Part shown: positions 17,429 through 28,329 of the stretch, piece after piece
How positions within the stretch are numbered: position 1 is the stretch's first letter
How the letters are laid out: the number at the start of each line of letters is the position of its first letter
Origin: Actinostola sp. cb2023
Taxonomy: Eukaryota; Cnidaria; Anthozoa; Actiniaria; Actinostolidae
Length of the DNA stretch: 64,000 bases
Assembly: GCA_033675265.1 (NCBI GenBank)
Contig: JAUJYZ010000265.1
Coordinates: forward strand, 1-64,000
Reading direction: 5' to 3'
Program-made: the position numbers and the translations under genes
The notes under the pieces: model-generated
The model's database searches: none
What the model was told of the DNA's origin: nothing
What the model saw: only the letters and a program-made list of their open reading frames with translations

Positions 17429-20301
17429 ACTGCATCTCATAAGTTATGTAAAACAACAATAACAAACACTCATTGCAATGATATATTTTCAGGATCCAAC
17501 ATAATGAACATGTATGCATGTATATATTTTACTTTCATGAGCAAAATGAGCAAATATTACCTACTGGTCCAAACAGGTTAGCTATCATGCCATTGGGAGC
17601 CACGACCGACTGCCCGTTGTACATCACTCGCTGGTTTACCCCTGGCCGGCAAATTGATCGCACAGTGCCATCTACAAACCCCCAGCAGTGCAGCTCCTTT
17701 CTGATGGATTGCTTGGGCGAAAGTGGACAACTGAGGGGGCTGTAGCCAAGGCTGATCGAAATCTTCCAGCAGGTGACCAAATGTGCCGCTTACATGGTCT
17801 GTAACTTCTACCAGTATCAGACTCATTTCTGGTATGGATCTCCCATATCTGGGGATGATGTCGCTCAAGCGACACGGATATGCGAACCGCGAACCGCTTG
17901 AGCAACATGAGAAGCCCTTCGATGCCAGAGGCGACAGTTCCATTGTCACAAGTAAATTTCTCAGGTATCCTAAGTGCATCACACAAGAGGGGCAGCTCTG
18001 CTAACCCAAAACGGAACTCGGATTTGAACTCCGCCTCTGAAATGTCGTCCAGTTGGACTTCAATCCTGGCGTGATCCCAGAAGGGAAATGTCGGGTTTTT
18101 TCGATGTAATTCACTGAACATCACCAAGAGTTCATCTTCGTCAATTTCGTCGTCGAGGAAAAGCATCAGTGAGGCTTCCATTAACTTTTTTTTTCGCAAA
18201 CGTAAATTTTTGTCAAAACTAGGAAAACTCGTTGTTTACAATCTAAAGTTACAATTTACGTGAGCACGACAATGACACAATGATACTAGTACCAATCCTC
18301 GCGCGGTCAATTCTCGTACTCGTTCTCGGATCTAAAGGTCTCGAATTATTTGCCTTCGGCATCGGCAAATAATTATTCTGCTGGCCACCGACAAATCACG
18401 ATATTTTGCTCAACCTCGTCCAATAATTGCTAAGTATTCAACAAGGTCCAGGAAGATAGACATTCTTGATAGAAAAGAGGCAGATAGATCTGTAGTTTTT
18501 TCTTGTCAAAATTACAACGTAGATACTGTTTCATAAAGACTTTCCAGCCACTTTCATAATTATCCCTAAGTCTTGTAATCGTCATTATTCTCTGTGCTTG
18601 GAGTGTAAGCGAGGCATCATTAAACCACCACATTCAACTGGGTTAATTAAGGTTAAACGTTTAATTTGGTCATTTTTGCCACACCAAACGAAGTCATAAA
18701 AGATTTTATTCGCTTCCAGGATAACGTCTTCATTAATATTTAATAAAGAGAAGCGGTATAAAATATGTGTTGCTTTTTTCACCTTTTTCATACCATTAAG
18801 CTCTAGAACGTATAATAAGAGCCTTGAACGACGTAATCATAAAGCATTTCATATTCTGTTTTTGCTATTTCTAGCTCTTTAACATCATCGGAAGGGTCAT
18901 TTTTACATTTTTCTTCCAAATCTTTTACATTTTGTTCAGATTTTTTTAAGACACGTGTGCTGCTATATTTTTTTGCTGTATTTCATAGTAATGTGTCGGA
19001 TTCAATACTTCATCAAGTGATGAACGCGTTTATCACGTATTTGAATTCTTCTAACCATATTTCGTATTTCTCTTTGATTAAAGTTATATAATCCGTATCC
19101 TCAAATAAGCTTGTATTAAATTTCCAGTATGATAGCCCACGTTTATGCTCAGACAAGCTGTTTATTTTTAGAATAATGCTGGAATGATCAGATTTGATTG
19201 ATGGAACAATATCTACTTTTTCTATGTCTTCCTGGAGTGACTTTTCTATCAACCAATAATCGAGTCTTAAAGGGTTTCTGTTGTCTCCAGCTAAAAGCCT
19301 TTTTGTTTGGATTTCTAATTCTCCATATGTCAATTTAATCGTAGTTCAACATAAAATCACTTACTATTTTCGTTGATTTCTTAATTGACCACCTTTGCAG
19401 TCTAAGTCAATATTCCTTACAACATTAAAATCTCCACCTATGATTATGTTTGGCATTTTTTCTGGATTTGTTTCAGCAAGTATTATTTCATCTAATTCTT
19501 GAAAATATGTTCAGAATCTTTATAAGATGCATATATATTAACAAACTGAAATAATGGTTCTTAAACTAATGCTTGCAACATAACATAGCGTCCGTCTTTC
19601 TCAAATTTAGAAGTCTGTTTCTCAAAATCTAGATTATCGTTTATCATAATTAAAGCTCCTTTTGAATGATTAGTTCCATTGTGCATAAAACATTTCAACT
19701 TTCCAATCAAGCTTCCAAGCGTTTTCAATTTCCAATGTGCTGTACGTTTCTTGAAGAAAAAATATTTCAGCATTTCTTTGAAGATATTCAAAAATATTTA
19801 ATCATTTGTTGAATACCCTTATTCCACGGACATTTAATGAAAGTAAGTTAAAGTCTTTTTCCATGGCAAAAAGAATAACCGAAATAAAGTACAATAACTC
19901 GCTAATAACTCATATGTCTGACGATGTTGAAACGTCGTAACCTATTATCGCTCATATTTCTTATTCAATGTTTCCCACAATCATTACTTATAATAACTCA
20001 TAGTATGGAAATATGAAAAAAATAGCCTGTAATTAACATAACGTTCAAGAAACATACACGCATATATAAACATTCGTAGCGCTCACGCTAGATAATATTA
20101 TTAATGAATAGGCACGTCCTAATCCAAGAAAAGCAAAGTATCTCAAAAAGCTTCAAATATATTCCATTATTATACTACTATTACGTAATTTTACCTTATA
20201 AGGTCAAGAGAACTCGAAAAATTGCCATAGTTCGAAAGCCGTATTACCATAGTTCTAAAACCGGTTTCACTGCAAAGTTTTGAACATTTTGTGATGTCAA
20301 A

Positions 20302-20470
20302 TCCATTGTCAATAAGAGTACAGACAATGGAAAACCGCTTGCGATTTCTTTTTTAAAACAACAAAGTCAAAAAATCATCCAAAAGCAAGGATAAAGTTTG
20401 AAAGAAAAACCGTTTCAAGCGTGCGCTGGCTCCGTGCGCGAGCGATTCGTCATTCTCTGTGTTTGTTATT
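20302..20470. repeat. Copy of the GTCAATAAGAGTACAGAC repeat family
   Basis: Shares the terminal GTCAATAAGAGTACAGAC and an inner segment (Phe/Lys-like TTTGAAAGAAAAACCGTTTC and CGTGCGCGAGCGATTCGTCA) with the copy at 30456-30630, in the opposite orientation. A non-autonomous DNA element is likely. Confidence 0.5.
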
Positions 20471-20572
20471 GTAAAAGAGCGCGCGGACCTTGAAAGGTTT
20501 TGAAATAATTATTAGATAAATTTACTCAAAAACGGACAATTATGTTTTCGTTCAAAGTAGTATAATAAATAA

Positions 20573-20617
20573 CTTATTTGGGGTTTTTCCCGTAATACGG
20601 GAAAAACCCCAAATAAG
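20573..20617. repeat. Perfect 45-nt palindrome
   Basis: Arms of 22 nt (CTTATTTGGGGTTTTTCCCG, then TA) around a single central base. Too perfect to be old; could be a foldback remnant or hairpin site. Confidence 0.7.
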
Positions 20618-21799
20618 ATCTAAATATATACTACACTGAATCAGGTAGAGTTAGATATGCAATGAAACAGCAACGCGGCGTGTTATATATTGATAAATAG
20701 CATTCTTTTTTTTTAACATTATCAACCTTGTTGTTCGTCTTCATGATCACTTACTAAGTCACATCTCCAGCCAGGATTTCCAAGATTGAACCAAGCATTT
20801 TCGGCATCATTTTCAGCTTCAGGCATAGTATCTTTAAGATCTTATTGTCGATATATATTTTATCATATATCAGTTTTGCTACTTTAACGTTTCTTCTTGC
20901 ATCAACAAGTTTAGGGTAGAGGCGTTTTCATACATTTAGTATTCTCTTCGGAAAGTCTTCTGCAAATACCATATCGCGTACCTGCCAGCTTCTTTGCTTG
21001 ACTTATGATATATGCCTTTTCCTTATAAAAGCTGAATTTAGCAATTATAGCTCTTGGTTGTCCATGATTTCTCCTCTTGGTTCTGTGTGCTCGTTCAATA
21101 TTAATTTCGTCTACCTCCTCCTTCGTCATTTCAAGCTATTTCTCTATGAAGTTTCGTAGGATATTTTCCGTGAAATGTGCATAATCTTTTGGCTTTTCTG
21201 GTATTTTGAAGAATGTCAAGTTATTACGTCTGCTGTAAGATTCAAGTTTTATTCCTCTAATCTTTTCCACTTCTATGGTTTTCTTTAGAAGTTTCAATTC
21301 ATCACTTTGAGCCTCCATCGTTGTTTTGACACCTTGAAGCTCATCGTTGTTCTCATCTCTTTGAGTCGCCATCTTTTTTTAAATTTCTTGGAGCTCTTCT
21401 TAGGCGAAATCAAGGCTCTTTTTAATATCTTCATTTTCTCTTTCTAGATTAGATTGCTTTTCCTTGATTACTTCTAGTTCCCCTAGCTTTAATAAGGTTA
21501 AATCTAGTTTTCTGTTAAATTGTTTCAGCGTATTTTCTCGAGTGTTGCAGTCACACGCGGTTTTCTTCGGAGTCATCCGTCTGTGATCCTCGATTTCTCT
21601 TTCTTGGAGGTTTCCTTTCTAACCCTTCTTTAGCAGATTCCTTTCCGGACATGGTTAATCGAATGAAGCTTTAAAAATATTACTTCTTCTTCATATTACC
21701 TTGGATATGGACGGAGAGCTCTCTAATAGCGTCCGACCTCCATCGCGCTCCGCTGACGCGCAATTCTGTTTTAATGAGTTGATATGTAGCTTCTGTCTT

Positions 21800-22914
21800 G
21801 ATGTTTGCTTTACTGGTGGTGTACTAAACAGTGGAAGCTTGTTCTTTTGGATTGTATCAAAGAGTGGCTTTGTCTTTTTCTCCAGCCTGTTTTTTCTTTC
21901 ATATCTAAATGGAGAAGATCACTGCTGTCAACTGTAAACGGATTGCCCATGTTATCAAATTCTTCACACAGTGATTTTACATCCTTGATGAACTTCGTCT
22001 GCACTGCATTTGTTTGTTCGTGATGTTTCAGATTGACAGTGTTTCCACCTGTGAAGCTCCCAAGCTCTTGCGAAGACTCAAATTGATGGATCATCCTGGA
22101 TATCTCAGGGCCTGAAATCATCCAATGTAATAATTCTGAGGAGTGTTCCTTCAAGCCAACTGCACCTCCATCACTTGTTGTTCTGTTTGTGGGCATGGTC
22201 CAATGGTATTTTAGAAAATGCTCTGATTGATTTATTGACCTCAAAATGTCCACTTGCAAATTCCTTTGCTACAGCTGGGTTCGTTTTCTCAATTTTTACC
22301 ATGTCACGGATGTGAACTGGTAGCCAGCGTGCATAATTGTGATGATCTATTGCAAAAAAAAAAACACGGCACTATTTTAGTCAGAATATTGACATAGGGC
22401 TTGAAATTTCCTTGACGGAATGACTGTACCAAAGTGAGAATGATTAGTTCTTAATCAAGGTTGATTGACCAATACTGAAACTGGGGATTCGCAGCTTTCA
22501 AAGAAGTGAGTCATTTTCTACAAGGCCTTCGGTGAATTGTTCATAGGCCCTTTGCATGTATAAGCAGCCCGCACTTACTTGGTGAGCATATCTTGTACGG
22601 GAAACATGCGACGCCTTAAGGAATGAATCTGCCTTTCCAGAAGAAGCGATATTTGCGTCAACTAGTGCTGCTGTCCAACCACTATCTTCCAACCAATCAC
22701 CAGCTGTTTTCCAGGCACCCATTTGTATATGAAGCCCTCCAAACATGAAGATGAACTTCTTTTCTCCATAACTTTCCGGCCAATTCCATTGAATTTTCTT
22801 TGCTAAAGTATATAGGGGCTGATCTAATGCTATTACAGGAATCTGGCCTGGATTAATTAACTCAACATTCTTACGGATTATATCCATGGAATGTCGTATC
22901 ATTGCAGGAGACAA
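21800..22914 (-). pseudogene. Multi-copy repeat protein of unknown function, decayed
   Basis: Exon-like block 22914-22498 encodes GQIPVIALDQPLYTLAKKIQ, FIFMFGGLHIQMGAWKTAGD, WLEDSGWTAALVDANIASSG and SRTRYAHQVSA. The second block (about 22350-21810) encodes HHNYARWLPVHIRDM in one frame, then GGAVGLKEHSSEL, KHHEQTNAVQ and DMGNPF-like sequence in another. I remember this as a repeat-associated protein family common in cnidarian genomes, but no biochemical function is known to me. A polypyrimidine/poly-A tract near 22345 lies between the blocks. It contains frameshifts and is probably non-functional. Confidence 0.5.
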
Positions 22915-23306
22915 GGCGTCACTTCTTCTGCAGATCCCGTGTTATTTGCATGAAACGCAGCTCATGAGACGGGTAGAATTTCTGCGTCGTCAAACTGTGA
23001 TGTTTCTACAGTGGTCTTTACGTGAATCCCAAAATACCATTATCGTAAATCCAAACCCTACAATTTGTATATTTAGTCGGGCTTCCTGTGGAAGACCCGA
23101 CTCTAAAATGCAGACGGTCGTGTTCTTCGTCTTTGGCTTCAAATCGCAAACTGGGTTCTACAGCGCATGTGCCCTGTGCCGGCTGCTCAGATAATTACCG
23201 AAGGCTCTGATCAACACGAGACATTCTTCACAAACAAATATTGCTCAAAACAACTCAAATACGATTTTTTTTTAACTTCGTGAACGACCTTTTAAGGTCC
23301 CTAGTA

Positions 23307-23439
23307 ATGTTCTGACGAGGTAAGAAGGAAATTGATCTAGCCGAAATCACCAGTTCATATTTTTGTTGTCAATATTTGGACCTATCAGTTGTTACGTGAC
23401 TTCGGCTCGAACAATTTTCTTCTTACCTCGTCAGAACAT
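23307..23439. repeat. MITE-like inverted repeat, about 133 bp
   Basis: Inverted arms ATGTTCTGACGAGGTAAGAA and complement at 23307-23328 and 23419-23439. No coding content. Confidence 0.55.
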
Positions 23440-23449
23440 CGGAAAAAAA

Positions 23450-24090
23450 TCGTACGAGGGAAAACCGTTTGGCAGCAGTTTTAGTGAAAATAGTGTCGTT
23501 TGAATATCAGCTGGCATTCACAAACGCGGCTTACAATGATAATTTTGAATAAACCTTCCAAAAGCAGAAAAGTTGAATTAGTATTTGTGTTAAGCATAAT
23601 AAAATCCAAGCAATATTGACGCGGAGAGAGCGAGTTAAAAAATACGGCAAACAGGTCATTCATTATGCTGGAACCACCTTAAATGCTAACACTATAACAA
23701 TCTGGTCATAGACAGACAGCTATTCTTAGACTTTCAGCAGTCAGTGATCACTTTTATTCTCACCATTGCATAAAGTTTGTACTGACGATATGCAGTAATT
23801 AATACAAATATTGATTCAATGAAATAGAGAATTGTTATTTACTGGCCATCTTGTAGAAGATAATGTTGTGTTGAATCCAATAAATAATATTTATAGTTTT
23901 GATTCATAGAGTAGATGTATGTTGTAGTGTTCTGGGATATTAAAAAGTCATAGAGATTTGAACAAGTCATGAATACATTGTAGTCTGACAGAAGTAGATA
24001 ACTCAAAACTCCTCTTCACCAAAAAATCCCAAGTACATGTAGATCAGTCTTGATCCAGTGTGTGATATTTTCTGTTTACATTGAGGCAAA
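23450..24090. other. Unannotated AT-rich stretch
   Basis: Only short frames without domains. No gene, repeat array or hairpin was recognised. Confidence 0.35.
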
Positions 24091-24099
24091 GCATTATAG

Positions 24100-26930
24100 G
24101 AATGCCAGAGGGTAATGTTTTCAGCAGTTAAAAGATGGCTTTGTAGCCAATCAATAAAGCAGTTTCACATAACAGTTTCACTTAAGCAGTATTGAAGACC
24201 GAGTCCAATAAATAGGTTTTGTCCTTGTAAGTGATGATTTATCAATCCTTGACAAGTTTCCTGTGCTCCATGCTTCAAAGTGTTCAAATATAATGCTTGA
24301 AAGATACCAGGTAGATGTATTGATGAAGTACACCAGGATGGATAGTTCAGTCCAAGTCCATATTTCATTAGTGAATCCAAATTATTGTTACTTTGTATTT
24401 GTGTTATCTGTGAACAAATGTAATATAAAAAAAGTTACAAAGTGTGAGTTAAGCAATAATTTTAATTTTAAGACAGGACAGAAAAACATAGTGAAAAAAA
24501 CCCTACTTACCTAAAAATGAAGATATTACAAATGAGTAACAATATAATAGTGATTTGTGGCGATTTGTTTGATTCAGTAGTTGCCTCAGTGGGCGATTGG
24601 TTTTTACAAACTGTGAGTTAAGCAATGATTATAATTTTAAGACAGGACAGAAAAAGATAGTGAAAAAAACCCTACTTACCTAAAATTGAAGATATTACAA
24701 ATGAGTAGCAATATAATAGTGATTTGTGGCGATTTGTTTGATTCAGTAGTTGTCTCAGTGGGCGATTGGTTTGGCGAAGACCAACGATCTCGATCAGGCA
24801 GATAGGTCAGTGACAGCGTCTCTGTATCTGGGATACTGTGTCTTTCAAAAGCATTCAAGTACATGCTGTCTCCTTCGGTCAATATCTGATCGACTGTAGA
24901 AGTACTCCATTGTGGAACTGGACGCGACTGAGCACACAACAGCGCTGAAAAACTCATAAAAGAACATTGTCTTCCCCTTGATATGTCACTAAATTGTTCG
25001 TGACCTTGATGAATGCTTCCAGCAATGAATAAAGTTGCATTTGACATAATAGATTTGTAGAAAACGAACACTTACCTGGCTTGAATCAGCGAAAAATAAA
25101 CGACACTTCAACCAGGCTAGTAACAGAACCGTCAGAAGACACGAGGTCGATTGAACGTGCTGTGAGTGTGTGCTGTTCAAAAGTACCGTGGGCTCACAAC
25201 AATCATCTCCACAAACCCACAAACTCCGTGAAATGCAGTCGAGACTCTCGTTGCAAACACATAAGTGTCCAGATTCCACACGATCACACATGACACAGGA
25301 ACTCCGTCAAGATTAGTTTCGCTGCTCGCCTGGCGGCTCGCAGCAATTAAATCAATACAAAATGAAAAATGCGTTACACTAATTTAAATTCAAATTCGTA
25401 CAAATTCAATTTCTTTCCACACTCTGTTCAAATTTCAATTTGAAAATCATAAGCTTTACTTAGCTCTATGTGTAGCTTGTTGCTGTGAATTATTTGTATT
25501 CCAACTGAGGTGAATAAAGCTTGGTGGATGTTTTCGTTGTACTATATCTCTACAATGTTAAGCGTGAATTCTTCGTAATTCCAACTGAGCTGAAAGAAGC
25601 TTTTCTTTTCTTTGTCAACACTTGCCTTATCATTTAGAATTATTGAATACACACTACTTTAGCGTATCTCGGCAATGTCCTCTATAGGCTTTTAGTTCGC
25701 CTACTTTACAGTCAATCCACACAGTAAACGTTCTTTAAGAATGTCTTAAGTGAATTTAGCTGAATCACTTTCTAGTCACAACCATGAGGTTACAACACAA
25801 ATTCGAGGTCTTCGTTCATTCAACCAAGTCCAGAGAAATTTGCCCCACATTGGGCGCCAAATGTAGCAACTGTAGTCAACTTCCAATCTCCTTTATTTAT
25901 TTGTGGGTTTCTCTGTGTTCTTTACAATACTTTCAGTTGTACTATATCTCTACTTGTGGGGTTAGAGAGTGTACTTGGAGACGTAGGACCTTCTTGATAC
26001 GCACACTGTTCCCTTTACAGAGTACTCGTACCACCTTCGCGCATGCGATCCCGCCTTAAGTACCCCACACCTCCCATGGGAAATCCCAAATACCCATGAC
26101 ACCTTACAATATGGCAATGCCAGAGGGTAATGTTTTCAGCAGTCAGATGATGGATTTGTAGCTAATCAATAAAGCAGTTTCACATAACGGTGCTAAGCAG
26201 TACTGAAGACAGTCCAATAAATAGGTTTTGTTCTTGTAAGTGATGATTTATCAATCCTTGACAAGTTTCCTGTCCTCCATGCTTCAATGGGTTCAAATAT
26301 AATACTTGAAAGATACCAGGTAGATGTATATTGATGAAGTACACAAGGATGGATCGTTCAGTTGAACAAATATAATTTGATTCAGTAGTTGCCTCAATGG
26401 TTTGCGAAGACCAACGAACTCGATCAAGCAGATAGGTCAGCGACAGCGTCTCTGTATCTGGGATACTTTGTCATCCAAAAATATTCAAGTACATGCTGTC
26501 TCCTTCGGTCAATATTTGATCGACTGTAGAAGTACTCCATTGTGGAACTGAACGCGACTGAGCACACAACAGCACTGAAAAACTGTGAAATGTCACTAAA
26601 TTGTTCGTGACCCTGATGAATGCTTCCAGCAATGAATAAAGTTGTATTTGACATTTGTAGAAAACGAACACTTTCCTGGCTTGAATCAGCGAAAAATAAA
26701 CGATACTCCAACCAGTATAAATCGATTGAACGTGTTGTGAGTTTGCGCTGATCAAAAGTACCGTGGGCTCAAAATCATCTCCACAAACAAATAAATAAAC
26801 TCCGTGAATCTAAACTCGAGACTCTCGTTGCATCCACACAAGTGTCCAGATCCCACATGAACAGATATGACACAGGAATTGCGTCACGATTAGTTTCGCC
26901 TGACGGCTCGCAGCGATTATACCTTACATG
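24100..26930. repeat. Diverged direct duplication around an LTR fragment
   Basis: A segment at 24100-25345 recurs in the same orientation at 26110-26930, sharing for example GCCAGAGGGTAATGTTTTCA, ATAAATAGGTTTTGT, GTAAGTGATGATTTATCAAT and GTACATGCTGTCTCCTTCGG. The first copy has an extra internal tandem duplication (about 24470-24600 and 24640-24770). The short minus-strand frames in both copies are similar but have no recognised domain. An LTR fragment lies between the two copies. Confidence 0.7.
25862..26108 (-). mobile_element. LTR (247 bp) with primer-binding-site-like sequence
   Basis: On the minus strand the segment begins TGTAAGGTGTCATGGG and ends GTTGCTACA (TG...CA). It is followed after two bases by TGGCGCCCAATGTGGGGC (25842-25859), which looks like an LTR-retrotransposon primer-binding site, and then by a leader. 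No gag-pol follows, so only the 5' end of an element remains. Gypsy-like affiliation is a guess. Confidence 0.55.
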
Positions 26931-26936
26931 GTGCTC

Positions 26937-27690
26937 TCAGAAATAAATATTGTCTGTTTCATCTGAATCGCTATCACTGTTTCCTGTTTCATAGTCATAT
27001 GCCATAAGTAAAGGGTCATCATCAGAAAATATATCTGTACATGTATTCTTGTCCATCGAAGCCAATAATGATGACTCTTCAATGTCATTGAAAATGTCAT
27101 TAAAGACGGCAAGTACCTCTCTCGCTGTTTTCATCGAACAAATTGCAAAGTTCTCGATCAAATAGTTAACAGAAAAAATGTAATGACATTTGGCTAACAG
27201 TTCTTTGATTAAATCATCATCAATACAATCAGACAGTGAGCCAGATCCAAATATGGAATTGCTTTGAGACTTGGAGTTCTTGATGTCAGTGAGCACTTCT
27301 ATTTTAATTATAATTGTTAAAATAGTTCTCTCTCACTTTCATCAACTATTCTTGACATACCAATTGGACCTTGGGAACTATCCTTGTTCACCTCGGGTAG
27401 CAAAGCATTCTGTGAACATTTCTCCAAACCACAATGACATTTGTCTTGACAAATGTCGCAGCATTCATGTGCAAATGAATTTGTTCTCTTTTGTTCTCTG
27501 AAGTATTTCAATATTATGTCTCTCCTGCATTTCTTTTCATTATTCTTTACATAGTTTCTCATAATAGACTCATAATGTGCAAGATTATATGGTTTATAGT
27601 AGAGCACAGCTATGCTTTTTCTACCATATCGACCACAACGGCCAACTTCTTGTACACAGTCCTCCATATATACACTGGAAAAAATAACAA
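26937..27690 (-). pseudogene. RecQ-type helicase C-terminal exons, transposon-associated
   Basis: The upstream part encodes DCVQEVGRCGRYGRKSIAVL, equivalent to RecQ motif VI (QEhGRxGR). It is followed by the zinc-binding region CRRDIILKYF...CCDICQDKCHC. The second part (27296-26937) encodes the tail, with GSGSLSDCIDDDLIKELLAK and MKTAREVLAVFNDIF, and ends in an acidic stretch. The two parts are in different frames, separated by a stop at 27317, so either an intron or a frameshift lies between. The N-terminal helicase core is absent. RecQ-like tails of this kind are highly repeated in several invertebrate genomes. Confidence 0.55.
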
Positions 27691-27877
27691 AAATCCAAAC
27701 CTGCATTTTCATGAATTTTACCTGGAAATTTGTTGGTTTTTGATAAAATTCCAAGTTTGGAAAAAGTGCAATTTTTCCAGACTTGGATTTTTACAAACAA
27801 CCAAATTGGGTTAATTCAAATTCCAGTAATGGATATTTTATATATTTGAAGAAACTCAGGGCTGGCTAACCTCTTAC

Positions 27878-28143
27878 TCATATATGGAAAACTGTAAATC
27901 CAAACTACCCATATATGGAAAACTGCAAATCCAAACTTGGGTTTCTCAAATACCCATATATGGAAAACTGTAAAATCCAAACTTGGGTTTCTCAAATACC
28001 CATGTATGGAAAACTGCAAATCCAAACTTGGGTTTCTCAAATACCCATATATGGAAAACTGCAAATCCAAACTTGGGTTTATCAAATACCCATATATGGA
28101 AAACTGCAAATCCAAATTAGCACTTTTGAAACATCCATGTATG
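27878..28143. repeat. 45-bp minisatellite, about six units
   Basis: Unit CCATATATGGAAAACTGCAA followed by ATCCAAACTTGGGTTTCTCA and AATAC, with a few substitutions and one A insertion. The unit length is a multiple of three, which produces long open frames on both strands that are not genes. Confidence 0.85.
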
Positions 28144-28329
28144 AAATGGTATACAAGCTAGGTATAACCATATACAGAATAGTGATTATATTATTGTTCG
28201 TTGTAAACAAAATAAAGCAATAGTACACAAACCTGTATTTTTTGTAATGAATTTGTTAGAACACCAACTTGATCCAGTTAAATGTACAGTACAAGCATAT
28301 ATCTAACTGCAGGACAGGATTTACTTAAC

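Larger units (their letters stand above)
16400..18199 (-). pseudogene. Second HARBI1/PIF-type transposase, two exons, frameshifted
   Basis: Exon 1 (18199 to about 17541) encodes an acidic N-terminal region, GIEGLLMLLKRFA, AYPCRLSDIIPRYGRSIPE and the first catalytic Asp in GFVDGTVRSICRPG. It is spread over three frames, with breaks near 17890 and 17690. A donor GTAATA lies at about 17541. Exon 2 starts after TTGACAG at about 16817 with GKRHDAAML, then GDPAYPL (second Asp) and RSAVEWVFGDI (Glu). This D-D-E set is the DDE_4 superfamily. The intron holds two MITE-like hairpins. Inactive as it stands. Confidence 0.65.
19800..20900. other. Region inside the LINE with foldback repeats, no gene
   Basis: Contains a copy of the GTCAATAAGAGTACAGAC repeat family (about 20302-20470) and a perfect 45-nt palindrome (20573-20617). 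No coding frame could be supported. Confidence 0.4.
18430..21650 (-). mobile_element. Decayed L1-like LINE
   Basis: Reading the minus strand from 21650: an ORF1-type region (21372-20911) with a coiled-coil-like start, YSRRNNLTFFKIPE and IERAHRTKRRNHGQPRAIIA, as in L1/Tx1 ORF1 RRM domains. Then come endonuclease remains (19791-19561, SKGALIMINDNL; 19333-19013, RLDYWLIEK and PSIKSDHSSIIL). Last are RT C-terminal remains (18791-18430, VKKATHILYRF, NKIFYDFVWCGK, LTLINPVECGGLMMPRL). The RT core between about 18800 and 19010 is missing and many frames are broken. Confidence 0.7.

Noticed and set aside
19915..19945. CTGACGA...GAAACG as a hammerhead core
   Set aside because: Only four bases separate the two conserved boxes, so no stem II is possible.
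27878..28143. Long open frames on both strands over the 45-bp repeats
   Set aside because: They arise only because the repeat length is a multiple of three and stop-free; no start context or domain.
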